Both the position numbers and the translations under genes were made by a program. Below, piece after piece: positions 40,263 to 49,458 of a stretch of 52,748 bases of DNA (positions are counted from its first letter, which is position 1; each line of letters opens with the position of its first letter). The notes beneath the pieces were generated by a model, which was not told where the DNA came from, made no database searches, and worked only from the letters and a program-made list of their open reading frames with translations. Source of the DNA: Candidatus Omnitrophota bacterium (lineage in GTDB: Bacteria > Hinthialibacterota > Hinthialibacteria > OLB16); NCBI GenBank assembly GCA_020632575.1, contig JACKFH010000027.1:1-52748 (forward strand). The letters run 5' to 3'.

Positions 40263-41247
40263 ATTTCGAAAAGGCCTTCAAATAATCGACCACTTCCGTC
40301 AAACCCAGTTTCAAATCTTTCGTGGCGTATCCCAACTCGGTTTCCGCGCGCTTCGAGCTGAAGGCCCAATGATGGCGATAAGTCTCGGCCACTCCTCGGG
40401 TCACCTCGGGGGCTTTGCCGGTGATATGCCCGGCCATCTCGCCGATCCACCCGAAACCCTTGAGCAGACCGATGGGCAAATGAAACCGGGGCGGCTTTTG
40501 TCCGGTCGCCTCGGCAAGGATGGCAAAAGTTTCATCCAATGTGGCGATCGGCCCGCCGAGGATATAACGTGATCCGCGGGGGGCTTTTTCGGCCGCGAGC
40601 AGGTGTCCCTCCACCACATCCTCGATGTGAGAGTAGGTCCATCGTTGGCTTCCGTTTCCTGGCACTCCGGGCACCTTGTGACGCAAGAAATCTCGCACAA
40701 GTTGTGAGACATGATTGCCCTGGGTGAGCGGACCCGGGCCATAGATGACCCCCGGATAAAGAATGATGGCGCCGAGACCCTCCTCCTCGTTCATCTTCCG
40801 GATCATTTGATCCGCCTCGGTTTTGGTTTTTTCGTATTCGGTGAAATAGTTGGGCGCCGGACGGCTGTGATCCTCATCCACCGGATGCTCTCCGGTTGGC
40901 CCAAGGGCAAAGAAGGAGGAGGTGTAGATCAGAGGGATGCCGGCGCTCTTCGCGGCGAGCGCAACGTTTCTGGCACCCTCCACATTGATCCGGTGGAAGG
41001 CTTCGGGATCCGGATCCCAGGTCTTCACCAGAGCGGCGGTGTGGAAGACCCGATCGCAGTCCTCCATCGCCCGAGCGAGGCTGGCCGGATCGGTGACATC
41101 TCCTTGCATCAGCTCGACTGCTCCCGACAAACGTGAGACATCGCTGGTCATCCGTCGAATCGCGCGCACCGTCTCCCCTCGGTCGAGGAGCCCCTCAACC
41201 AAACGTCCGCCAAAATATCCAGTGCCACCCGTGACTAAGTTATGCAT
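40261..41247 (-). CDS. NAD(P)-dependent extended SDR, dihydroflavonol-reductase/epimerase-like
   Basis: A 328-residue extended SDR. It starts with the cofactor motif LVTGGTGYFGGRLVE (residues 4-18), followed by R31-R32 after the second strand, which favours NADP. Catalytic residues are seen as S110-S111 (YTSSFFALG) and Y138-xxx-K142 (YEKTK). The segment YGPGPLTQGN and the YSHIEDVVEGHLLAAEK helix are typical of the dihydroflavonol reductase/hopanoid-associated sugar epimerase (HpnA) group. ATG 41247 has no strong ribosome site; a longer frame to 41373 would overlap the divergent DUF1080 promoter and is rejected. Substrate unknown. Confidence 0.85.
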   Translation of the reverse strand: MHNLVTGGTGYFGGRLVEGLLDRGETVRAIRRMTSDVSRLSGAVELMQGDVTDPASLARAMEDCDRVFHTAALVKTWDPDPEAFHRINVEGARNVALAAKSAGIPLIYTSSFFALGPTGEHPVDEDHSRPAPNYFTEYEKTKTEADQMIRKMNEEEGLGAIILYPGVIYGPGPLTQGNHVSQLVRDFLRHKVPGVPGNGSQRWTYSHIEDVVEGHLLAAEKAPRGSRYILGGPIATLDETFAILAEATGQKPPRFHLPIGLLKGFGWIGEMAGHITGKAPEVTRGVAETYRHHWAFSSKRAETELGYATKDLKLGLTEVVDYLKAFSK

Positions 41248-41304
41248 GGTGGGATTGTGGAGGGGAAAGGGTTCGGCTTGAAGGGGGCGAGCCCGGATGA
41301 AGAC

Positions 41305-41334
41305 TTGTCCGTCCCCTGGCCGCGGGACTATATT
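41305..41334 (+). promoter_or_regulatory. Probable promoter of the DUF1080 gene
   Basis: TTGTCC (41305-41310) and TATATT (41329-41334) are spaced by 18 bases. The ATG used at 41391 follows about 57 bases downstream. The region is divergent from the SDR gene at 41247. Confidence 0.5.
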
Positions 41335-41390
41335 GTCCAGAGTAGCATTCGGTCCCAGAAACGCTCGCACCATTTATGAAAGGCCACTCC

Positions 41391-42077
41391 ATGAAACGAC
41401 TCCTTTGCACCCTGACATTGATTCTCCTCTCCGGGGCGACCGCCTCCGGTGAAGACGAGGGGTTTAAGTCACTATTCGATGGGGAAACTCTCGAGGGTTG
41501 GAAGGCCCCCGACATGAGTTACTGGTCGGTCGAGGAGGGCGCCATCACCGCGCAGTCGACCGAGCAAAATCCCTGCACCCTCAACCAATTCCTGGTGTGG
41601 CAAGGCGGCGATGTCGCCGACTTCGAGTTGAAAGCGAAATTCAGACTGGCCGACAACAAAGGAAACTCGGGAATCCAGTTTCGCAGCCGAATCGGTTCGG
41701 ACGGCATGGGTGTCGGATATCAGGCGGACATTCTCCCCGGAGGCGCCTGGTGCGGAGCTCTCGCGGACGAGTACACCGGGCGCGAAACGCTGATGGTTCC
41801 CAATGGCCATAAGACGGTGGTGGACACCGATGGGACCCGCACTTGCACGAAGGTTTCCGAACCGATTAGCCTCAGGAAGCCCGGCGAATGGAACGACTAT
41901 CACATCTCCGCCCGTGGCCGCCACATGATCCTGAAGATCAACGGCCATGTCACCGCCGAATTCATCGACAACGACGAAAAAGAATTCGACCCCTCTGGCA
42001 TCCTCGCCCTCCAACTCCGATCCGGCCCCCCGATGAAGGTCCAGTTCAAGGAGATCTTGCTCAAACAGATTCCTTGA
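41391..42077 (+). CDS. Secreted DUF1080 protein (3-keto-disaccharide hydrolase-like)
   Basis: A 228-residue exported protein with signal peptide to about residue 18 (GATASG) and a single concanavalin-like DUF1080 domain: FKSLFDGETLEGWKAPDMSYWSVEEGAI, FRLADNKGNSGIQFRS, KPGEWNDYHISARGRHMILKING, GILALQLRSGPPMKVQFKEILL. Members of the 3-keto-disaccharide hydrolase group with this fold are known; others are of unknown function and are very common in Planctomycetes and Verrucomicrobia. AAAGG precedes ATG 41391; ATG 41376 is also in frame. Alone in its transcript; it may act on glycans outside the cytoplasm (inference). Confidence 0.9.
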   Translation: MKRLLCTLTLILLSGATASGEDEGFKSLFDGETLEGWKAPDMSYWSVEEGAITAQSTEQNPCTLNQFLVWQGGDVADFELKAKFRLADNKGNSGIQFRSRIGSDGMGVGYQADILPGGAWCGALADEYTGRETLMVPNGHKTVVDTDGTRTCTKVSEPISLRKPGEWNDYHISARGRHMILKINGHVTAEFIDNDEKEFDPSGILALQLRSGPPMKVQFKEILLKQIP

Positions 42078-42254
42078 GGGGTTCGGGGAATCTGTTTCGC
42101 AGCTTGACCCTGTCAATGGAAGATTTGGCTTGAAAGATAATGCGGAGGATTTGGAGTTGAAGGTGTCATGGGGCAATCCCCTAACACCAGTGTGGCCCGG
42201 AGACTGGGTGTCCGGACCACAGAGGAAAGAGGTTGGAAAGAGTTTGTATGCTTT

Positions 42255-43232
42255 TTAGGAGACCGCGGCGGGTTCGAGCTCTTTGGCTTTTTCGACCGCT
42301 TGGTGTATGGCGAGCACGGTTTTCACACTCTCGAGCAGGGTGTCCATGGTGAAGGGTTTGATGATCGTGTCCGCCGCGCCGAGCCGTTTGGAAATTGTCT
42401 TGGTCTGCTCGTCCAACACCTCGGTCAGAAAGATGACCGGGATATCGCGCGTTTCCTCGCGGACATTCAGCATCTTGCTCATGTCGAAACCGTCGAGTTT
42501 CGGCATCTGGACATCCGTGATGATCAAATCCACCGCGAATTCATGGAGTTTCACAATTCCCTCGACCCCATCATGGGCGCAGATGGGCTCGTAGCCGGCG
42601 GCTCTGAGCGAACGCGAAAGCATGTTCAAAAGGGGTTCGTAATCGTCGATCACCAACAGGTGCGGCTTGTTATTGATCGTCTTCTTCGGAGTGGATTCGA
42701 TCTCAGGTTCCTCGGCCATCCCATTCTCCGTAGATTTCTCTTCTTCCACATTCTGGGGAGCGGGAGGCAGCGCGGGTTCCTTGGGGGTTTCCTCCGTTCT
42801 GGGCGCCGAGGGGTTGGGAGTCGGGTTCAGGGTGGGTGGCGCCTCCACGGGGAGGAGGGATTTCACCGATTCCTCCGCGGTGAGTTGAGCCTCGATTTCT
42901 TCGGTGGTCAGTTCCACCTCCACCTTGGCGTGGGTTTCGAATGGCAATTCCTTTTGAACCTTCTTGGGTCCGTAAACCTCGATTTGGATCGAGTGAATGT
43001 CAAAACCGGATTTCGCTCGATTCTTGGAGGGGAAGGTCGAACTGGGGTTGAAGATCTCCTCAACCAGCTTTTGTTCTTCCTCGGTGGTCCGAATCGGACC
43101 GGCCATCTCCTCGTCGGGGACCTCGCCCCTTTGCCATGCCTTTTGGAAACGGAGCGCTTCCAGGCACTTTTTGGCCCAATCGATGACGTTTTCGATTAAG
43201 TTCTTTTGTTCTTTGATCTTTTGCTGGCTCAT
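42255..43232 (-). CDS. Response regulator with long N-terminal extension
   Basis: A 325-residue protein. The C-terminal 130 residues form a receiver domain: VIDDYEPLLNML (acidic pair D196-D197), phosphoacceptor D240 in IITDVQMPKLDG, T270 in FLTEV and K292 in IIKPFTMD. The N-terminal 190 residues hold a charged helical segment (1-60) ending near EEIFNPSSTFPS, then a beta-rich segment and a long Pro/Glu/Thr-rich linker (about 130-185, TLNPTPNPSAPRTEETPKEP) that is probably disordered. There is no DNA-binding or enzyme output domain; the receiver is at the C-terminal end. It lies downstream of the histidine kinase gene on the same strand (110-base gap), so it is a plausible phosphorylation partner. 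Confidence 0.85.
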   Translation of the reverse strand: MSQQKIKEQKNLIENVIDWAKKCLEALRFQKAWQRGEVPDEEMAGPIRTTEEEQKLVEEIFNPSSTFPSKNRAKSGFDIHSIQIEVYGPKKVQKELPFETHAKVEVELTTEEIEAQLTAEESVKSLLPVEAPPTLNPTPNPSAPRTEETPKEPALPPAPQNVEEEKSTENGMAEEPEIESTPKKTINNKPHLLVIDDYEPLLNMLSRSLRAAGYEPICAHDGVEGIVKLHEFAVDLIITDVQMPKLDGFDMSKMLNVREETRDIPVIFLTEVLDEQTKTISKRLGAADTIIKPFTMDTLLESVKTVLAIHQAVEKAKELEPAAVS

Positions 43233-43342
43233 TCGAATCGACCCCACGATCACAATCTAGGATTGAAATGCCATGCCCCTATTGAGGTTTTCGGCTGAAG
43301 CCAGGAAAGTTTAAGAAATTTATTAGGTTAGCGTAGGTAAAA

Positions 43343-44779
43343 TCAGTTATCAAAGGATATTGTGAAACAGGAACCTTCGCCGGGAGAGGAGCCAATTTCC
43401 AGGGTGGCTCCCGCCTCTTCGACCATTTTGGCGACCAGGGCGAGACCCAGACCGCTCCCTTTTTCCTTGGTGGTGTAGAAGGGATCGGTCGCCTTTTTGA
43501 GTTGTTCCGGAGTCATCCCGTCCCCTTCGTCAATGACTCGCAGGATCACCCCCCCAGTCTCGCTTCGAGCCACGACCCGAACCGACCCACCCGGGGGCGT
43601 TGCGTCAAAGGCGTTCAAGATCAGGTTTAATAGAATTTGCTTCATCCCCTCCCGGTCGATGTTCCGGACCTGGGAGAGTCCTTCTTCCACCTCGATGGCG
43701 AACTCGATGGATTTCGAGTCGGCCTGGGGGAGCAACAGGCCATGAATCTCCTCAATCTCCCGAGCAAGATCGCAGCTCCGTTCGCCCCTCGCCTCCGCTG
43801 CCTGATCCGATGAGGGTCTGGCAAAGTCGAGAAAACGGTTGACCAATCGGTTTAATCGGTCGACCTCTTCGGAAATATATCCCAAAAGCGGATCCGGTTC
43901 GTCTTTGGAGTATTTTCGTCGAATCAGATCCGAGGTCTGTTCGATGATGCCGAGCGGGTTGCGGATTTCATGGGCGACAATGGAAACCATCTGGCCGAGT
44001 TGAGCCAACCGTTCTCTCTGCTCCATTCTCGCTTGCATTCGATCGAGTCGTCCGAGAACCGCGTAGAACATTGCAGTTAGCAGGGCGATCAGGATGGAGC
44101 CAATCGCCGCTGCCAAGATCAAACCCCGTCGCATCTTCGCCAACCTATCCGCGAAAAGGATGTTGGCCCGAACGCCCACCAACCCTCGGCATCGGTTGTT
44201 GAAGACAATCGGCGAGTAGCAGGTCAGAAAGAAACCGCTCGCCGCGAGCTCCTCATCGGTCACCACGGTGTCCGAACTTGTCAGCGATCCAATGATGGCT
44301 TGGCGGTCGCCCGAGAAGAGGGGGTGAATATTCCACATACCGGCGGAGATCTCGGAAGTGGCGTCCAATGCCAACTCCCCGCTCCAGGTTTGGAGCACGC
44401 CCCCTTTCGATCCCAATAGATACAAATCGTGAAACAGGGGGTTCGCCATCTCTTTGGGGGCGAGATCTTTGAGAAAGGTTTTTGGAAGGGAAGTTAGCCA
44501 ATTTTCGAAATCCGGCACCAGTTCCTCAATCCCAGCCGCCGATTCCGGGGAGTTTTCTAGGAACAAAAGGTTTTTCTCCAAATCTTCCTGGTAAGCGATC
44601 TCCACCTGACGCGCGAGGAATTCGGAGAGCGAGGTGACATTGCGCCGAAAGTTGTCGCGGAGTTCCGAGGAGGCGATTCGGTAGGCCCACCAGGAGGCGC
44701 CATTCAGGACAATCAAGGCGGTCAGGGCGATGAAGAAAGGCAGGAGAGTACGATTTCGATGGAGCCACCCCGGATTCAT
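43343..44779 (-). CDS. Membrane sensor histidine kinase (NtrB/ZraS-like)
   Basis: A 478-residue kinase. TM1 (12-34) and TM2 (220-243) flank a periplasmic sensor of about 185 residues with a CACHE/PDC-like look (FENWLTSLPKTFLKDLAPKE, ELAASGFFLTCYSP). The transmitter has H270 in VAHEIRNPLG, the N box LNLILNAFDATPP, G1 DEGDGM, F box and KGSGLGLAL. HKs of this shape respond to extracellular or periplasmic signals and usually pair with NtrC-type regulators, but the gene downstream is a receiver-only regulator with an extension. It is divergent from rsmB, 95 bases apart. Confidence 0.9.
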   Translation of the reverse strand: MNPGWLHRNRTLLPFFIALTALIVLNGASWWAYRIASSELRDNFRRNVTSLSEFLARQVEIAYQEDLEKNLLFLENSPESAAGIEELVPDFENWLTSLPKTFLKDLAPKEMANPLFHDLYLLGSKGGVLQTWSGELALDATSEISAGMWNIHPLFSGDRQAIIGSLTSSDTVVTDEELAASGFFLTCYSPIVFNNRCRGLVGVRANILFADRLAKMRRGLILAAAIGSILIALLTAMFYAVLGRLDRMQARMEQRERLAQLGQMVSIVAHEIRNPLGIIEQTSDLIRRKYSKDEPDPLLGYISEEVDRLNRLVNRFLDFARPSSDQAAEARGERSCDLAREIEEIHGLLLPQADSKSIEFAIEVEEGLSQVRNIDREGMKQILLNLILNAFDATPPGGSVRVVARSETGGVILRVIDEGDGMTPEQLKKATDPFYTTKEKGSGLGLALVAKMVEEAGATLEIGSSPGEGSCFTISFDN

Positions 44780-44874
44780 CGAATCACTCCTCTTCTCGAA
44801 TTCTGGAACTCACTCGGTCGAACGGTTTCTCTTTTCATCGGCGCGGGTGCTATTATCGCCGCTTCAGGAAAAAG

Positions 44875-46260
44875 ATGAACCGTAAAAGAACACCCAAACT
44901 CAACATACGAGTCACCCCCGCGCGCTGGGTCGCCTTCAGGACGCTCCAGGACTTTCGCAAAGGGCAAAAATTCATCGATGAGATCCTTCACGATTACGCG
45001 GACTCTTCCCGTCTTTCTCGCGAGGACCGGGCGCTTTCCCATCAATTGGTGTATGGGGTTCTGAGAAATCTTTACCGCCTCGATTTCTGGATCGACCGCA
45101 TGTCCTCGAAAGGGATAGGGAGCCTTCCCGAGTCGATTGTGGACGCTCTTCGATTGGGCCTGTTTCAGTTGGCCTTCCTCGACCGCATCCCTGCTCACGC
45201 TGTCGTCGATGAATCGGTCCGGCTTTGCGACGCGATCTCGATGGGGCCGATCAAGGGTCTGGTCAACGCTATCCTTCGAAGATTCCCGGGACGACGGGAC
45301 GCGCTGGAGGCCGATATCGAGCGGGACCCAAGACAGGTGGCGATCCAAACTTCTCATCCCGATTGGTTGATCGATTGGGCTAACCATCTTTTCGGCAAGG
45401 ATCGGGCCGAGGCTTGGCTGCGCCACAACAACACGCCGCCCCGACTCCATCTTGCCCCCATTACAAGCCATTTTCCCCAAGCCCCGACCCCATCGCGTTC
45501 CGAGAGAGAGGCCAAAGCCATTCGAAGACTCTTGGAGGCGATTGGCGAGGGAGAAGCGAAAACCGATGGGGAAACGGTGACCTGGGAAGGTGGTTTGCCC
45601 GTGGCTGAACTCGGAGTCATCCGGAGTGGACAAGCTTACGTTCAGGATCCCGCCGCCCGACAGGCGGTGAAACTCCTCGAGCCGAAACCAGGCGAAACAG
45701 TTTACGATCTCTGCTCGGCGCCCGGCGGCAAGACGCTGCAGATCGCCGACCTCCTCGAGTCTCAGGGGAAGCTGGTCTCAGTGGATTCCAATGTGAACCG
45801 CTTGAAACAAGTGTCGGAAAACCTTTCACGGTGTGGGTTCGATTGGGTTGAAACGGTCTGCCGCGACCTGACACGGGGTTGGGAGGAAGCAAATCAGTCA
45901 GCCGACGCGGTCCTGGTCGATGCGCCCTGCACGGGATTGGGAACCTTACGTCGGAAGGTGGACCTGCGCTATCGCCTCAAGCCGAGCGATGTTGAGGAAC
46001 TCGCCAAGAAGGGACTCTCTCTCCTCGAGAACGCGTCGAGGCTGGTTAGACCCGGAGGCCGCCTTGTCTTCTCGACATGCACATTGACCTTGGAAGAAAA
46101 CGAAGAGACGGTGCGTCGGTTCTTAAGCAAGCATTCGAAGGAATGGAATCTCGTTCGAGAGATCAAGTCGCCCGCTTGGCTCTTCTCCGACACCGAGGAT
46201 GATCAATCCGAAGTCGAAACGGATGGTTCTTACTGCGCACTGCTTAGCCGTGCGAATTAG
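44875..46260 (+). CDS. rsmB: 16S rRNA (cytosine-C5)-methyltransferase RsmB-like
   Basis: A 461-residue protein with an N-terminal NusB-like RNA-binding domain (FRTLQDFRKGQKFIDEILHD, DRALSHQLVYGVLRNLYRLD, NAILRRF) and a Rossmann methyltransferase domain with SAM motif VYDLCSAPGGKTLQ (277-289). Both cysteines of m5C-RNA enzymes are present: C352 in DAPCTGLGTLRRKVDLRY and C402 in FSTCTLTLEENEE. RsmB methylates C967 of 16S rRNA in E. coli; the enzyme here is assumed to have the same target. The gene ends with a 4-base tail-to-tail overlap with the Gly/Tyr-rich protein gene. Confidence 0.92.
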   Translation: MNRKRTPKLNIRVTPARWVAFRTLQDFRKGQKFIDEILHDYADSSRLSREDRALSHQLVYGVLRNLYRLDFWIDRMSSKGIGSLPESIVDALRLGLFQLAFLDRIPAHAVVDESVRLCDAISMGPIKGLVNAILRRFPGRRDALEADIERDPRQVAIQTSHPDWLIDWANHLFGKDRAEAWLRHNNTPPRLHLAPITSHFPQAPTPSRSEREAKAIRRLLEAIGEGEAKTDGETVTWEGGLPVAELGVIRSGQAYVQDPAARQAVKLLEPKPGETVYDLCSAPGGKTLQIADLLESQGKLVSVDSNVNRLKQVSENLSRCGFDWVETVCRDLTRGWEEANQSADAVLVDAPCTGLGTLRRKVDLRYRLKPSDVEELAKKGLSLLENASRLVRPGGRLVFSTCTLTLEENEETVRRFLSKHSKEWNLVREIKSPAWLFSDTEDDQSEVETDGSYCALLSRAN

Positions 46261-47546
46261 TATCGGCTATACCCGCCATAAGACGAGCCGCCATAAGAGG
46301 AACCACCATAACTCCCACCGTAAGAGCCGCCGCCATACGAACCGCCGTAAGAGGAGCGACCGTAGGACGAACCCCCGCCATATCCTCCACCATAACTGCT
46401 CCCACCATACCCGCCGCGCCCGCCATACCCGCTCCCGCCATAACTGCTTCCCCCTCCATATCCGCCGCCGCTTCGGCTTCCGAAATTGCTGAACCGGCTT
46501 CCGCCCCGGCTGTCGTTGCGGTCACGGCTGCTTCCACTTCGAGAAGAGCTACGGCTCCGCGATGACCGGCGATCTCGCGAAGAGCTTCGGCTGCTATCGT
46601 CCGCGTTTGCCAAGGCGCGATCCGATTCTCCGCTATCCCTGCTGGAGGAGCGCGAACGGGAGGAGGAGCGATGCGAGGAAACAGTCCTGGCGGTTCGAGA
46701 CTTCCCCGAATCGTTATCATCGGATTTGCTTTTCACTCTTGAGGAACCCTTGGTCTTCGAGTCGCCATCTTTCCATCGAGGGACATAACCCTTGGTCTCT
46801 TTTTCCTCGCTTTGGGGAGCGATTTTGACCACTCCAAAATCGTCGGGAAGGTTGGAATAGAGAGCCTCCTCGCCCCACCCCGAGGCGGTGACCTTTCTTT
46901 TCGGAGCCTCCTCGGTGGGCGAATCGATCGCGATCTCCCATTCGGAAGGACTGGAGGGGTTGCCGGGTTGAACGTTGGCGCCGCCGGATCGAAGTCGCTC
47001 GGCAATCCTCGCCTTCTCCTCGTCGGAGACTTTCTTGGGCGCCTCGACCGCCTCGGATTCCGAATTCGATTCCCCCTCGTCGAAATCCTCCGCCTCCGAA
47101 CTAGCCGCTGGGGTGATCTCGGTGGGAACCACTGGAACCGCGATTGGGACCGGAACCGCACCGTCGCCAAGGGCTGTGTTGAACTCAATATCCGCGACTT
47201 CGGAGGCTTGAACGTTTACTGTCGAGTCCTCCCGGCGAACGGTGAACCGATCGCGATTTCCATCGAACTCTAGGATGTCGATTCCCGAATAGACGCTACC
47301 GTCGCTGAGGGTGACGAGTCCGAATGCGGCATTGAATTCAATCGATTCGACTTCGCTCGAGCGCACTCGTATGAGCGAACCCCCCCGGTCGACCGCGAAT
47401 CGTTGATCGGATCCCTCGTAGCGCTTCACATCAATACCCCGATATACGCTGCCGTCACGAAGAGTGACCACCGCAGCCTGGACACACATGGGCAGATACG
47501 CAAAGGCGGTCAGCGCTATCATCAATTGGCCGCATACTCTCATCAT
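46257..47546 (-). CDS. Secreted duplicated-module protein with SR-rich and Gly/Tyr-rich tail
   Basis: A 429-residue exported protein (signal peptide to about residue 24). Two copies of a 50-residue beta-like module follow: VVTLRDGSVYRGIDV to IEFNAAFG (26-76) and LVTLSDGSVYSGIDI to IEFNTALG (77-127). Then an acidic disordered stretch (145-165), the motif GWGEEALYSNLPDDFG (223-238) and GYVPRWK (253-259), a Ser/Arg-rich segment (265-345), and a tail of about 70 residues built of YGG, GSS and GGY repeats. The tail resembles self-associating or adhesive low-complexity proteins. The family is new to me. It follows a paralog by 26 bases, and has AGGA 8 bases before ATG. Confidence 0.8.
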   Translation of the reverse strand: MMRVCGQLMIALTAFAYLPMCVQAAVVTLRDGSVYRGIDVKRYEGSDQRFAVDRGGSLIRVRSSEVESIEFNAAFGLVTLSDGSVYSGIDILEFDGNRDRFTVRREDSTVNVQASEVADIEFNTALGDGAVPVPIAVPVVPTEITPAASSEAEDFDEGESNSESEAVEAPKKVSDEEKARIAERLRSGGANVQPGNPSSPSEWEIAIDSPTEEAPKRKVTASGWGEEALYSNLPDDFGVVKIAPQSEEKETKGYVPRWKDGDSKTKGSSRVKSKSDDNDSGKSRTARTVSSHRSSSRSRSSSRDSGESDRALANADDSSRSSSRDRRSSRSRSSSRSGSSRDRNDSRGGSRFSNFGSRSGGGYGGGSSYGGSGYGGRGGYGGSSYGGGYGGGSSYGRSSYGGSYGGGSYGGSYGGSSYGGSSYGGYSRY

Positions 47547-47572
47547 GGTTCAGGTCCTTTCCCTTAGGGTCC

Positions 47573-48436
47573 TCACCGACCCGCTCCGAATTCGGTTTCG
47601 TTGGAGTTGTCTTGTCTCCCCGAGTCGAATAGTCGACTTCGGGATCTCGAATCTCGATCGTTTTCGCCGTGTCGCTCACGGCTTGATTGTCGGGAAGAGG
47701 TCTGTCGATCCTGACGACGATCTCGGGCGGTCTCACGTTTCGAGACCGTTCCTTCTCCTCGACTGCTTACACGACCCGTCACAGCGGTTCGAGACTTTTT
47801 CGGATCCTCCGATTTTTTGGCGGAAGGTTCGCTCTTGCCGGATTCGGTCTTCCATCGAGCGGTGTAGCCATCGCCCTTAGCCGCCTCGGAAGCGGTGGTT
47901 GTTTTTTTCTTTCCAAAATCGTTGGGAAGATTTGAATACAAACCTTGCTCCTCCCAGGGTTGCGAGGCGGTTGCGCCCTCAACTTTCGGAGGAGCGGTTG
48001 AGGTTTCCGCTTCTTTCGGATTCACGGAGGATGCTTGCGATTCCTCCATGGGAACTGTCTCACGGACCATCTCCACCGAAGCGATGTCGGATAAGGGGAG
48101 ATTCAAAGTCTTGTTCCCTCGCCGGACTGTCAATCGATCCTTGGGAAAATCGAATTGGACAATTTCGAGACCCGCGTAAACGTCCCCTCCACGTAGGGTC
48201 AGGATTCCTAACCGTTGGTCAAGATCGACTGTGGCGATTTCGGAGGATTGAATATCGACTCTCTTACCGCTCTTCTCGATCGCGACTGTCCCTTTGGCTC
48301 CGTCATACTGGATAATCTCCAGGGAAGAATAGACATTGCCACCGAGCAGACTGACAACCGCGCATTCGGTGGAACGAATGGGAATAAAAAGAAGGATGAG
48401 GAGAAGAACGCCGACTCCCCTTCGATGCTCAAACAT
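47573..48436 (-). CDS. Paralog of the downstream duplicated-module secreted protein, SR-rich tail only
   Basis: A 287-residue exported protein; signal peptide ends near STECA, and GGGAG lies 6 bases before ATG 48436. The same plan is seen: two beta modules (AVVSLLGGNVYSSLEIIQYD, ILTLRGGDVYAGLEIVQFDF), an acidic/Pro linker, the shared motif GLYSNLPNDFG (165-175), GYTARWK (190-196), and a basic Ser/Arg/Asp-rich tail (about 215-285: TSSRQSSRERHGENDRDSR). The Gly/Tyr tail of its neighbour is missing. Conservation of the LYSNLP block in both suggests a functional site or binding motif. The gene starts the two-gene operon. Confidence 0.8.
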   Translation of the reverse strand: MFEHRRGVGVLLLILLFIPIRSTECAVVSLLGGNVYSSLEIIQYDGAKGTVAIEKSGKRVDIQSSEIATVDLDQRLGILTLRGGDVYAGLEIVQFDFPKDRLTVRRGNKTLNLPLSDIASVEMVRETVPMEESQASSVNPKEAETSTAPPKVEGATASQPWEEQGLYSNLPNDFGKKKTTTASEAAKGDGYTARWKTESGKSEPSAKKSEDPKKSRTAVTGRVSSRGEGTVSKRETARDRRQDRQTSSRQSSRERHGENDRDSRSRSRLFDSGRQDNSNETEFGAGR

Positions 48437-48696
48437 GGTTTCTCCCAAATTCTATCACTCTTTGCCGTAATACGACACATTTTCCCGCGGCCAAAGAGTC
48501 CCCACCGTTGATTATAAGCGGAAAGGACCGACCATGTTTAGGGGTTTTAAGAAAAATGGAGACCTCCCACTTCCATGGAGCGCCGAGTGAGTTTCCCTCG
48601 ATAGGGAAAGGGGGTGGGCAAAACCCCATTTCGAAGTAGGATCGCCGGAAAATTTTCAAAGAATTTCGCCAAGAAACTGTGAACGCCAAGGACCGA

Positions 48697-49458
48697 ATGA
48701 ACGCCAAACCGACCCGTGGGACTATTGTATTCGCCTCCGATCTCCACCTCGATCATCTGGTATCGGACAGAATCGACTGTTTCGAACGTTTTCTGTTCGA
48801 ATCGCTTCCCCGGATGGGCTGTGACAAACTCTTTCTGGTCGGCGACATTTTCAATATTTGGTACCGCGACCCTCAACTCGCCCAACGTTATGGCGACCGA
48901 ATCCTGGCTATGCTGAACCGGTACGTCGCGGAGGTCGGTCCGATGGAATACATCGTTGGGAATCGGGACTTCGCGCTCAGTTTTGTCGACCTCGATCTTT
49001 CTTTTCCGATCCATCTGGAGGGGATTTGGAGGACGCTCGGCGATCGCAAATTCTTTATTTGCCATGGCGACAATCTTCTGAAAAAGGACCATGGGTACCA
49101 CCTGCTTCATGGAACCATCCGTCAACCCTTTCCCATGAGGATGTTTCACTCTCTAGGGACGGCCAACAAGGAACGCATCGTCAACATGCTGATCAACCTG
49201 ACCCATGAGGTCAAACGGAAAAAGGCGTTCTGGAAGACCGAACCCTTCTGGCCCTATCTCGAAGATCTCGTCGATGAGGGGATGGACGTTTGCATCCAAG
49301 GTCATAAACACGACCGCACCTACCGTCGCCTCGACGGTCAGAAACGGATCGGTCGACATTTCGTCTTGCCCCGATGGTTCGACCACGCCTGCGGACTCAA
49401 ATATAATACCGCCTCGGATCGATTCCATTTCTTCGACCTCTGGGAAACCGATGACTGA
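48697..49458 (+). CDS. lpxH: UDP-2,3-diacylglucosamine hydrolase-like metallophosphatase
   Basis: A 253-residue calcineurin-like phosphatase in the LpxH family of lipid A synthesis: ASDLHLDH (D15, H17), LVGDIFNIWYRD (D50), IVGNRDFAL (N89), ICHGDNL (H123) and IQGHKHDR (H203, H205) form the two-metal site. LpxH releases lipid X and UMP from UDP-2,3-diacylglucosamine at the inner membrane. The variants of SDLHL and the short C-terminal part make LpxH-like the safe call. ATG 48697 was preferred over GTG 48679, with AAGGA upstream. It overlaps the UbiA gene by 8 bases, so co-translation is likely. Supports a diderm cell with lipid A. Confidence 0.85.
   Translation: MNAKPTRGTIVFASDLHLDHLVSDRIDCFERFLFESLPRMGCDKLFLVGDIFNIWYRDPQLAQRYGDRILAMLNRYVAEVGPMEYIVGNRDFALSFVDLDLSFPIHLEGIWRTLGDRKFFICHGDNLLKKDHGYHLLHGTIRQPFPMRMFHSLGTANKERIVNMLINLTHEVKRKKAFWKTEPFWPYLEDLVDEGMDVCIQGHKHDRTYRRLDGQKRIGRHFVLPRWFDHACGLKYNTASDRFHFFDLWETDD

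Noticed and set aside
42162..42227. Two imperfect hairpins between the DUF1080 and response regulator genes, possible terminator
   Set aside because: Stems contain mismatches and no T-run follows on either strand, so a terminator is not supported.
42168..43199. 343-codon open frame on the plus strand
   Set aside because: It is the antisense of the response regulator gene, with low-complexity Gly/Phe/Leu composition and no ribosome site.
48592..48609. TTTCCCT-CGAT-AGGGAAA hairpin before lpxH
   Set aside because: Perfect 7-bp stem but isolated, not near a ribosome site and not followed by a T-run; no function can be supported.
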